Shown here one piece after another: positions 54,976-64,000 of a DNA stretch of 64,000 nucleotides (position 1 is the stretch's first letter; every line of letters starts with the position of its first letter). The notes under the pieces were generated by a model. It was given only the letters and a program-made list of their open reading frames with translations. It had not been told where the DNA came from and did not search any database. Made by a program: the position numbers and the translations under genes. Source of the DNA: Zantedeschia hybrid cultivar (taxonomy: Eukaryota > Streptophyta > Magnoliopsida > Alismatales > Araceae); contig JARZZO010000012.1 of the NCBI GenBank assembly GCA_030544215.1, positions 38,541,194 to 38,605,193 on the forward strand. Direction: 5' to 3'.

Positions 54976-57431
54976 ATGGTCCGGAGTCCTTCCAGTGAGA
55001 TTACTCCTTCGGACGAGGAGTATACTCCTTCCCACTCTCCAAAATCTTCTCTGTCAGATCCCCTCACCTTGGATTCCCTCGCTTCTGCGATGTCTGAAGA
55101 GCCTGAGGTCTCTGGGACTGAGGGGTCCGAGGCTTCCGGGGCCGAGGCTACCGAGGAGGTCCGGAACCCAGGCCGGGCTTCCACCTCGGGACGCCGTCGT
55201 CCCGACATTGCTTCGGAAGCATCCTGCGCCCTTTCGGACGTAGAGGTGAGGAACCTTGTTTCTTACTTCCGGCTTCCTTCCTGGACGACCCCCCACCGAC
55301 CTGACTCCACCACCAGCGCCAACACTCCCCGCCCGGGTTCCTTCTCTATCTATGTTGATAGCTTCGAGGCGGGCTTCCGGCTTCCTCTTCCCACCTTCGT
55401 CATCAACCTTCTCAGTTTCTACGGGCTGGCCCCGTCTCAGCTTTTTCCCAACTCCTGGCTCACCGTATACGGATTTTTTAGCATTTTCGCCCGTATACGG
55501 ATCACTCCTTCCCTCAACGTCTTTCGCTACCTCTCCAAAATTCAAAGGCAGGGAAAATCCGAGTGGTACTGTTTCGTCCCTCGGGTCGGCCGAAGCATAT
55601 TCTCCGGGAAGCCCTCGTCCATCCACGGCTGGAAGAGGAAGTTCATCTTCATCTCTCTGCCGGAGAACGAGCAGGGCGTGTGGCCCTTTCCTACTGAATG
55701 GGCGCCGCTGGCCGCAGGCCTTTCTGACCCTCCTGCTCTGACCTCCGTCCAGAGCACCCTCGTGGGTCATATCCAAATCATGGCCCCGTACGATATCTGG
55801 GGGCTCCTCAGCGCGTCAGAGCGGCTGGTGAACGCCGGGGTATGGCCGGACCCACGGTCTGATCCGGAGCGAGCCTTCCCCTACCTTCCTCCCGGGGAGA
55901 CTCCGCGGGGCCGCGGAGGAAGGGCTGCCGCTCCTCCGGCCGAAGCTCCTCCGGCTGAGGAGGCTGATGAAGTTTCGGCCGAGGGTAAGTCGGCTTCAAG
56001 TTTGCACTTGGTTTCTGTTTTGTTTCTAACATGTTCTTCTCGCTTACAGCAATGAACGAGCTCGACGCCCTCCTTGCCCGGATATCCAACCAGCGTGGCC
56101 CGGGCCGGGCACCGGCCCCGCAGGCGGCAGGCGGGTCCAGCCGAGGCGCCGGAGCTCCGAGGACCCGAGGCGGGGTTCCAAGGACCGCGGCTTCCACCGA
56201 GGGTCGGGCTACTGCCGCTGCTCTCGAGAGGGAGCGGAAGACCAAGTTCGCCGCCCGAAGGGGCGGCCTACCGTCGAAGCGCCCTCGGGGGGAAGAGGCC
56301 GAAGAGGCGGAGCCGGCTCCGCTGATTAGGAGGGGTGCTGCGGCCCGAAGGGCCGCAAGGCTGGCGTCTCCCAAGGCGCCGAGGGGCGACTCCCCTCCGG
56401 CCGTATCGGCAGGGGCCGATGACGAAGGCGCCGGGTCGCAGGCGCCATGGGGGCAACGCGAATGGTGGCACCCCTAACCGGGGGTTTACAAGGACGAGAG
56501 TATGGAGGACTCGCAGATGTGCCTCCGTCTGCTCCGCAGTCTTACTCTTCCTTCGGCTTTCGAAGAGCTGAAGGACCATTCAGTCACCGACCTGGCGGCG
56601 ATGAGCACTCGATTGGCGGTCCAGGTAAGAAGCTTGAATGTGCTTCAACTTAGCTCTCCTTAGCTGTTCCTTGATTTTCTTTGATCCTTGTCTGCTTTCG
56701 GTCCGCAGGCTGCGGTGACGGGTAGCATCCTGATGCACCATCAGAAGCTGCTCCGACTCAAGCTCCTGGAGGCCGAGAGGGAGCCGGCCGGTTCGGGTGA
56801 GGGTACTTCGGTGGTGCCCCATATCGAGCCCTTAGTCGATGGGCTTGTAACCGCGAGCGCCCGGACGCGGGCGCAGCTGGAGGAGAGGGCAGCAGAGGCC
56901 CGTGCTTCCGCCGAGGCCAAGATGAAGGCCGAGGGTGAGCTCGCTGCGGCTCAGTCTGAGATCCGGGCCCTCAAGGCCCAGATCCAGGATAAGGACTCCC
57001 GGCGGGCTTCGGAGAAGCGCCACCATGCCGAGGAGGTATCGGCTCTGAAGCAGGAGCTGGAGGAGGTGGCGGACTCGGCCGTAGCCGATTACAAGGCCGG
57101 CCCGGACTACGCTGAAGAGATCCTCCAAGCTCAGCTGCTAGCGTCTTCTTCGGTCTTCGACCTCGGGCTGGCTGTCGCCCAGAGGGCCTGCCCGAATGTC
57201 GATTTGACCGGGGTAGCCCTACCGATGGGCGAGGAAGCCAGGGAGCTCCTATCCTGGTGGCAGGAGCTCAGGGCCGAGAGGGCCTCGCCTCCAGCTCCGG
57301 ATGACGAAGCCGTGATCGCCGAGGAGGCCCCCGCCGAGGATGCCGCTCCTGAAGCGGTGCAGATCGTTGACTCTCCCTCTCCTGGTCGAGACGCAGTCGA
57401 AGCGGAAGAGGAAGGGGTTGTCGAGGGCTGA
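54976..57431 (+). pseudogene. G4 antisense extra gene, three exons, PF04195-like domain and coiled coil
   Basis: Exons 54976-55984, 56050-56624 and 56709-57431 join in frame to 769 codons including the stop. Intron 1 is GTAAGT...CTTACAG (65 bp) and intron 2 GTAAGA...CCGCAG (84 bp). Residues about 85-260 (RNLVSYFRLPSWT, GFRLPLPTFVINLLSFYGLA, PSQLFPNSWLTVYGFFSIF) resemble Pfam PF04195, 'putative gypsy type transposon'. A Pro/Arg/Ala-rich middle and a C-terminal coiled coil (AEGELAAAQSEIRALKAQIQ) follow. It is antisense to pol. One TAA at 56475 in exon 2 breaks this copy. Function unknown. Confidence 0.82.
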
Positions 57432-57840
57432 CACGAGGGTTCCCCTTGGTTTTTGTCTCCCCTTTTTTATAAGCCTTCGGCCAGGCGGATGGCCGATTTT
57501 GCACTTCCCCTTCTGTGAATATAGGAAGTATTTCTGAGTTTTACCTCGTTATCTTATGCATGATTGACCGAATCTGGCCTTCAGAAATCCGAGGTCCAAT
57601 CGTCTGTCCGCTATAGTTCGTAAGGCCGAGAACCGATGCAGGTTCGGATAGAATACTGCCACAATGTATACGGCCGGGGCCTTTACTAATGTGGTTCATA
57701 AGACCCGAAGGGGTATTCCGCCGCTCTTGATGCGGTTTGTGTGGCCGGAGCCACTCCCGGTTTGGCTTACATGGGCTTGGAGAGATCTTGCCGCTCCCTG
57801 ATCCGGTATATGTAGCCGAAGCCACCCTCGGATCAGGCTA
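57432..57840. other. Spacer and degenerate start of the 148 bp array
   Basis: No gene seen. From about 57727 words of the tandem unit (CCACTCCCGG, CCGCTCCCTGATCCGG) appear in degenerate form. Confidence 0.5.
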
Positions 57841-60123
57841 CCCGCGGATTTTTAGAAAAGCCATGCCGCTTCCCGATACGGTTTACATAGATTTAGAGAA
57901 TAACATGCCGCGTCCTGATCCGGATTACATGGCCAAAGCCATTCGTCGGATCGAAGGACTCGCGGACTTTGAGAGAATACCATGCCACTCCCGATACAGT
58001 TTGCATAGCCGAAGCCACTCCCGATACGGTTTACACGGACTTAGAGAATAACATGCCGCGCCCTAATCCGGATTACATGGCCGAAACCATTCGTCGGATC
58101 GAAGGACTCGCGGACTTTGAGAGAATACCATGCCGCTCCCGATACGGTTTGCATGGCCGAAGCCACTCCCGGTACGGTTTACACGGACTTAGAGACTAAC
58201 ATGCCGCGTCCTGATCCGGATTACATGGCCGAAACCATTCGTCGGATCGAAGGACTCGCGGACTTTGAGAGAATACCATGCCGCTCCCGATACGGTTTGC
58301 ATGGCCGAAGCCACTCCCTGTACAGTTTACACGGACTTAGAGAATAACATGCCGCGTCCTGATCCGGATTACATGGCCGAAACCATTCGTCGGATCGAAG
58401 GACTCGCGGACTTTGAGAGAAAACCATGCCGCTCCCGATACAGTTTGCATGGCCGAAGCCACTCCCGGTACGGTTTACACGGACTTAGAGAATAACATGC
58501 CGCGTCCTGATCCGGATTACATGGCCGAAACCATTCGTCGGATCGAAGGACTCGCGGACTTTGAGAGAATACCATGCCGCTCCCGATACGGTTTGCATGG
58601 CCGAAGCCACTCCCGGTACGGTTTACACGGACTTAGAGAATAACATGCCGCGTCCTGATCCGGATTACATGGCCGAAACCATTCGTCGGATCGAAGGACT
58701 CGCGGACTTTGAGAGAATACCATGCCGCTCCCGATACGGTTTGCATGGCCGAACCCACTCCCGGTACGGTTTACACGGACTTAGAGAATAACATGCCGCG
58801 TCCTGATCAGGATTACATGGCCGAAACCATTCGTCGGATCGAAGGACTCGCGGACTTTGAGAGAATACCATGCCGCTCCCGATACGGTTTGCATGGCCGA
58901 AGGCACTCCCGGTACGGTTTACACGGACTTAGAGAATAACATGCCGCGTCCTGATCCGGATTACATGGCCGAAACCATTCGTCGGATCGAAGGACTCGCG
59001 GACTTTGAGAGAATACCATGCCGCTCCCGATACGGTTTGCATGGCCGAAACCACTCCCGGTACGGTTTACGCGGACTTAGAGAATAACATGCCGCGTCCT
59101 GATCCGGATTACATGGCCGAAACCATTCGTCGGATCGAAGGACTTGCGGACTTTGAGAGAATACCATGCCGCTCCCGATACGGTTTGCATGGCCGAAGCC
59201 ACTCCCGGTACGGTTTACACGGACTTAGAGAATAACATGCCGCGTCCTGATCCGGATTACATGGCCGAAACCATTCGTCGGATCGAAGGACTCGCGGACT
59301 TTGAGAGAATACCATGCTGCTCCCGATACGGTTTGCATGGCCGAAGCCACTCCCGGTACGGTTTACACGGACTTAAAGAATAACATGCCGCGTCCTGATC
59401 CGGATTACATGGTCGAAACCATTCGTCGGATCGAAGGACTCGCGGACTTTGAGAGAATACCATGCCGCTCCCGATACGGTTTGCATGGCCGAAGCCACTC
59501 CCGGTACGGTTTACACGGACTTAGAGAATAACATGCCGCGTCCTGATCCGGATTACATGGCCGAAACCATTCGTCGGATCGAAGGACTCGTGGACTTTGA
59601 GAGAATACCATGCCGCTCCCGATACGGTTTGCATGGCCGAAGCCACTCCCGGTACGGTTTACACGGACTTAGAGAATAACATGCCGCGTCCTGATCCGGA
59701 TTACATGGTCGAAACCATTCGTCGGATCGAAGGACTCGCGGACTTTGAGAGAATACCATGCCGCTCCCGATACAGTTTGCATGGCCGAAGCCACTCCCGG
59801 TACGGTTTACACGGACTTAGAGAATAACATGCCGCGTCCTGATCCGGATTACATGGCCGAAGCCATTCGTCAGATCGAAGGACTCGCGGACTTTGAGAGA
59901 ATACCATGCCGCTCCCGATACGGTTTGCATGGCCGAAGCCACTCCCGGTACGGTTTACACGGACTTAGAGAATAACATGCCGCGTCCTGATCCGGATTAC
60001 ATGGCCGAAACCATTCGTCGGATCGAAGGACTCGCGGACTTTGAGAGAATACCATGCCGCTCCCGATACGGTTTGCATGGCCGAAGCCACTCCCGGTATG
60101 GTTTACACGGACTTAGAGAATAA
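57841..60123 (-). repeat. 148 bp tandem array in the G4 3' region
   Basis: About 15 head-to-tail copies of a 148 bp unit, marked by AACATGCCGCGTCCTGATCC at steps of 148 bp. Central copies differ by only one to three bases; the leftmost are more divergent. Within each unit a shorter motif of about 30 bp (CTCCCGATACGGTTT and CTCCCGGTACGGTTT) is repeated. As 148 is not a multiple of three, no frame runs through the array; its many 76-codon frames are by-products. Confidence 0.95.
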
Positions 60124-60189
60124 CAATAGGTTTCCTGAAAAAGGAATCTTTATTCATACCCTCCGGCTGAAAGCATGGGGAAAAGTGAC

Positions 60190-61860
60190 TTACATATAAT
60201 AACGCCGGAGGCGCTCTACATTCCAGGTGCGAGGAAGAGGTTGTCCCGAAAGGGTCTCCAACCAATAAGCTCCACGCCTGATCACCTCCCTGACCCGATA
60301 GGGCCCCTCCCAGTTGGGGGCAAGTTTCCCTGAGGCTTCGGCTAGTCTGGAAGCATGAGCGTTCCTCAACACGAGGCTCCCTACTTCAAAGCCTCGGGGC
60401 TTTACTCGAGTGTTGTGGTACTTGGCCATGCGCTGTTGATAAGCCGCCAGCCGGATACGAGGCTTGTCCCGGGTCTCTTCAATGAGGTCTAGGTGGTCTT
60501 TCAGACCTTCTTCGTTGGCCTCTGGATCGTAAGCAACGACCCTGGGAGAGGGAAGGCCGATTTCCACCGGAATAACGGCCTATATGCCATAGGCCATGCG
60601 AAAGGGAGTTTCGCCGGTGGGGATTCGGCTTGTCGTCCGATAGGCCCACAGAACACTTGGCAGCTCCTGTACCCATCGGCCTTTAGCTTCGCCGAGGTGG
60701 GTTTTCAATCCCTGCAGGAGGCTTCGGTTGGTGACTTCAACTTGGCCATTTGCTCGAGGATGAGCCACCGAAGTAAATTTGTGAAGTATGCCGAAGCTAG
60801 CACAGTTGTCGCTGAACCGCGGGCTGTCGAACTGCTTTCCATTGTCAGAAATGATGGCCCGAGGGATGCCGAACCGGCAAATGATGGACTTCCACACGAA
60901 GTTCCAAGCATTGCTATCGGTTATCGACGCGAGGGGTTCGGTTTCGACCCACTTAGTAAAATAATCTACCGCCACGATGAGGAATTTTCTTTGGCCGGTG
61001 GCGATGGGAAAAGGTCCCAGGAGGTCGATTCCCCATTAAGCGAAAGGCCAGGGATCGGACAAGGGGGTCAGAAGGGTGGCTGCCTGGTGAATGAGGGAGC
61101 TGAACCTCTGGCACTGGTCACAGCGCCGCACGAGGGCTAAAGCGTCCTCTCGCAGTGTCGGCCACCAGTAACCTTGCCTTAGAAGCTTGTGAGCCAAGGC
61201 CCTTCCTCCCGCATGCGCCCCACACACTCCTTCATGGACTTCTCTCATGGCGTAGTCGGCTTCGGCCGGGCCGAGGCATCGCAGCAGCGGTCGGCCGAAG
61301 GACTTCTTGTATAACACCCCGTCCACGAGGAGGAAATGGGACGAGCGTTGCCGAATGCGCTTCGGCTCCTGAGGATCTGGCGGGGCTTCTCCTTGGAGAA
61401 GGAAGGCGACGAGGAGAGTCATCCAGGTCTCGGCTTCTGCCTCGGTGATTTGCATGGCTTCAGGCTCGCCGAGGCTTGGTTCTGCGAGCTCTTCTACGAG
61501 GATCATTCGGCCTCCTCCCCCGTCTTGAGTTGATGCCAATCGGGAAAGTGCATCGGCTCGGGCATTCTCGGCTCTCGGGATCCTCACGATTTCATAAGAA
61601 TCGAAGTGAGCGAGGATCTTGCGAGTCACCTGGAGATAGGATGCCATCACTGCATCCCGAGCCTCGTACTCCCCGGAAATGTGGCTGGCGATCAGTTGGG
61701 AATCACTGAAGGCTTTCAGGTTCCGTGCGCCGAGCTTCTTCGTGGCCCGAAGGCCGGAAATGAGAGCTTCATACTCGGCGGCATTGTTAGTTGCCGGAAA
61801 GGAGAACCGCAAGGCGTACTCCGTGATGATTCCTTCGGGTGAGGCCAGGATCCACCCTAC
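60190..61860 (-). pseudogene. G4 second RNase H (most) and integrase
   Basis: Minus strand. SAVGWILASPEG, NNAAEYEALISGL, FSDSQLIASHI and ARADALSRLAS give the second RNase H. Integrase follows: HEGVCGAHAGGRALAHKLL and CDQCQ (zinc part), WGIDLLGP, ISDNGKQFDS and ANGQVEVTNRSLL (all DDE residues present), then NWEGPYRVREVIRRGAYWL (GPY/F) and the end at YYM and TAA, 60190. Stops are a TAA at 61036 (Gln expected before WGID) and a TAG at 60580 (Glu expected in YGTEAVIP). A frameshift near 61860 separates it from RT. Confidence 0.9.
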
Positions 61861-63512
61861 GGCGCTGCCGTGGAACATGCGGAACCGTCCACGAAAAGTT
61901 GCCATTCGTCTGCTGGCGCAGAAGCCGAAGTGGCCTCGGCTTCGGGCACGTCGGGTTTCGGCTGAAGTGCCGAGGAAGCCCCGGGGGTGAGTTCTGCGAT
62001 GAAGTCCGCCAACGCCTGGGCTTTTATTGCTACCCGAGGTGCGTAGGAGATATCGAACTCTCCTAGCTCGATCGCCCACTTAGCCAGCCTGCCGGACACC
62101 TCCGGCCGGGATAGAATTTGCCTTAGAGGCTGGTCGGTGAGAACTTTCACGGAATGGGCCAGGAAGTAAGGCCGGAGCCTCCTCGCGGACGAGACGAGGG
62201 CCAGAGCCAGCTTCTCTAGGGCAAGATACCGGAGTTCTGCTCCTTGAAGGGCTCGGCTGGTATAATAAACTGGCTTCTGAACGCCATCTTGCTCTCGGAC
62301 GAGGACGGCACTGAGGGCCGTCTCGGATATTGCAAGGTACAAGCTCAGGGGTTCCCCGGGAACCGGCTTGGATAAGATGGGGACTTGGGAGAGGTAGGCC
62401 TTCAGCTGACTGAAGGCTGCTTGACACTCATCCGTCCAGTCGAAGTTGTTGGCCTTCTTCAGTAGCTTGAAGAAGGGGAAACAGTAGTCGGCCGCCCTTG
62501 ACATGAAGCGGCTTAGGGCTGCGATCCTCCCGTTCAACTTCTGTACTTCTCGGAGGTTTGCCGGGGGGCGCATTTGCATGATGGCCGAAACCTTCTCGGG
62601 ATTTGCTTCTACCCCTCGGTGAGTGACCATGTAGCCGAGGAATTTCCCGGAGGCTACCCCGAAGGCGCACTTAGCCGGGTTCAGCTTCATCTTGTACCGT
62701 CGAAGGGCGGAGAAGGTTTCGGCCAGGTCGGCCAAGTGATCCTGGGCGACGCGGCTCTTTACTAACATGTCGTCGATGTAGACCTCCATGTTGCGGCCAA
62801 GTTGCGGGGCAAAGACTTTGTTGACGAGGCGCTGAAATGTCGCGCCAGCATTCTTCAGACCGAAGGGCATCCGGGTATAACAATATAGGCCCAGATCGGT
62901 TGTGAAGCTGGTTTTGCTCTCGTCATCAGGATGCATCCGGATTTGGTGGTAGCCTGAATATGCGTCGAGGAAGCTTAAGAGTTCGTGGCCGGAAGTCGCG
63001 TCCACCACCTGGTCTATCCGGGGTAGCGGGAAGCTATCCATTGGACAGGTCTTGTTGAGGTTGGTGAAGTCCACGCACATCCGCCATTTGCCATCTTTTT
63101 TTGGCACCATTACCACATTGGCGATCCAGTCCGGATGATGCACCTCTCGGAGGTGTCCGGCGTCCAGCCCCTTCTGTACTTCGGCTTGGAGGGCGGCTCT
63201 CCTTTCTTGATTGAAGGTGCGCCGCTTCTGTTTTACCGGGGGCTGGTCGGGATCGGTATGAAGCCGGTGCTCTGCTACCTCCGGGTCAACCCCGAGCATG
63301 TCCGCTGGAGACCAGGCGAAGACGTCGAGATTCTTCTTCAAGAACTCGATAAGCTTCTCTGCTTCGGTCTTTTCTAGGCCGGAGCCTATCATCAGGGTTC
63401 GTCCCTCGCCTCCCAGAACCGGGACGGCGAGGAGTGCTTCTCCCGGAGATGCCTCGGCTGACGATTCGATCGTCAGGGTTTCGGCCGCGGTCTTCCCTTT
63501 GACCGAAATCAT
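61857..63512 (-). pseudogene. G4 reverse transcriptase, first RNase H and start of second RNase H
   Basis: Minus strand, 551 codons open. RT: FAWSPADMLGVDPEVAEHRL, MCVDFTNLNKTCPMDSFPLP, LDAYSGYHQIRMHPDDESKT, MPFGLKNAGATFQR and EVYIDDMLVKSR (YIDD box). First RNase H: SLYLAISETALSAVLV, with Ala in place of the first catalytic Asp, to SGRLAKWAIELGEFDISYAP. It ends in the second RNase H at QLFVDGSACS, where a frameshift near 61860 follows. RT and RNase H would copy element RNA and remove it from hybrids. Confidence 0.92.
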
Positions 63513-63533
63513 GTAACACTGCCGGGCCGCTTC

Positions 63534-64000
63534 TTAATTCCCTCTGGCCTCGCCTATTCCATGGCTGGTATGAAACTTCAGCTTCTGATGGAAGGACGAA
63601 GGCACGGCTCCGACCCCGCCGATGAGCCTTCGGCCGAATATGGCGTTGTAGGCTGAATCGATTTTTACAACGGCAAAGTCCGTTTCAACGGTTAATTGCC
63701 GGGGGGCGGTGCCTAAAGTTACAGGGAGTCGGACAATGCCCTCTACTCGGCAGGGCGAGCAGTTAAAACCAAAGAGGGGGCCCCGGTGAGGCTTCATATT
63801 AGCCTCACTCAATCCCATTTTTTCAAAACAATCGTAAAACAAGATGTTTGGGGCACTTCCATTATCAACAAATATTCTATGTACATCATAGCTATTAATT
63901 ACAGCATTGACGACGAGGGCGTCATCGTGAGGGACCTGAACATCAGTCAGGTCCTCGGAGCCGAAGGTAATGTCTTCTAGACGAGGCCGCTTCGGTTCGC
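63534..64000 (-). pseudogene. G4 aspartic protease, partial at window edge
   Basis: The minus-strand frame is open from the window edge. FVDNGSAPNILFYDCFEKMG carries the D-x-G-S active-site pattern, and later YNAIFGRRLIGGVGAVPS matches the C-terminal protease motif (ILGR in G1 and G2). It ends at TAA 63534, followed in the same frame by ARQCYMIS and the RT ORF, so the stop probably replaced a coding triplet within one polyprotein. Confidence 0.8.

Larger units (their letters stand above)
53173..64000 (-). mobile_element. G4: GC-rich Tat-lineage Ty3/gypsy retrotransposon, 3' two thirds
   Basis: Read on the minus strand from the right edge: protease, RT, first RNase H, second RNase H, integrase with GPY/F, 148 bp tandem repeats, an antisense three-exon gene, polypurine tract and 3' LTR. 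Gag and the 5' LTR lie beyond 64000. Base composition is clearly richer in GC than G1 and G2, so it is a different Tat subfamily. The layout with an antisense ORF and a repeat-bearing 3' region is known for Tat elements. Confidence 0.92.

Noticed and set aside
55054..55776. 240-codon minus-strand frame over the antisense gene
   Set aside because: Shadow of exon 1 of the three-exon gene, which has motifs and splice sites on the plus strand.
57969..60123. Series of about 76-codon plus-strand and 68-codon minus-strand frames at 148 bp steps
   Set aside because: They are by-products of the tandem repeat. The period is not a multiple of three, so frames cannot join, and no known protein is matched.
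57841..60123. CRISPR array
   Set aside because: The repeats are 148 bp, directly abutting with no unique spacers, inside a plant retrotransposon.

Overview
The window is plant nuclear DNA made almost entirely of LTR retrotransposons nested in or broken against one another. No host gene, rRNA, functional tRNA or CRISPR was found. The organism is a flowering plant with a repeat-rich genome. The evidence is two kinds of element: Ty3/gypsy Tat-lineage elements with two RNase H domains and antisense extra ORFs, and Ty1/copia elements with an initiator-Met tRNA primer site. The species cannot be named from this.

Layout, with names used below. G1 is a minus-strand Tat element (1-8549 plus 16458-16552) split in its gag by copia C1 (8550-16457, target-site duplication CAACT). 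G2 is a plus-strand Tat element (16553-30549), the most complete gypsy copy here, with outer LTR ends missing. C2 is a plus-strand copia (30550-41612) of the same family as C1. It lost its left end and carries LTR-A (34451-36652, duplication TCTCC) in its leader. G3 is a 0.3 kb minus-strand Tat protease scrap (41613-41923). LTR-B is a second copy of the LTR-A family (41924-42512 and 51998-53172), split by copia C3 (42513-51992, duplication CTTAA, two 1575 bp LTRs). G4 is a GC-rich minus-strand Tat element (53173 to beyond 64000) with its 3' LTR, a three-exon antisense gene (54976-57431), a 148 bp tandem array (about 57841-60123) and pol up to the window edge.

Within each element the genes form a gag-protease-RT-RNase H-integrase polyprotein (Tat order) or gag-protease-integrase-RT-RNase H (copia order). 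All polyproteins carry stops, frameshifts or deletions, so none looks autonomous. Several premature stops sit where glutamine, tryptophan or glycine codons are expected, and many of them fit decay of methylated cytosines.

The most unusual signal is in the copia leaders. C1, C2 and C3 each have about 2.3-2.7 kb between LTR and gag, holding a GC-rich palindromic block, an AT-rich array of short hairpins whose arms co-vary, a second array of four hairpins sharing a TTGTG/CACAA core with different but self-complementary outer arms, and a closing stem. In all three a splice-acceptor-like TGTAG lies exactly 6 nt before the gag ATG. Donor-like sites in U5 suggest an intron covering the whole structured leader; in C3 such splicing would join a U5 reading frame in phase to gag. 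Other points of note are the G4 antisense gene with its own TATA and G-box-like promoter, the near-uniform 148 bp array, G-patch domains in Tat polyproteins, and large hairpins in the G2 LTR.
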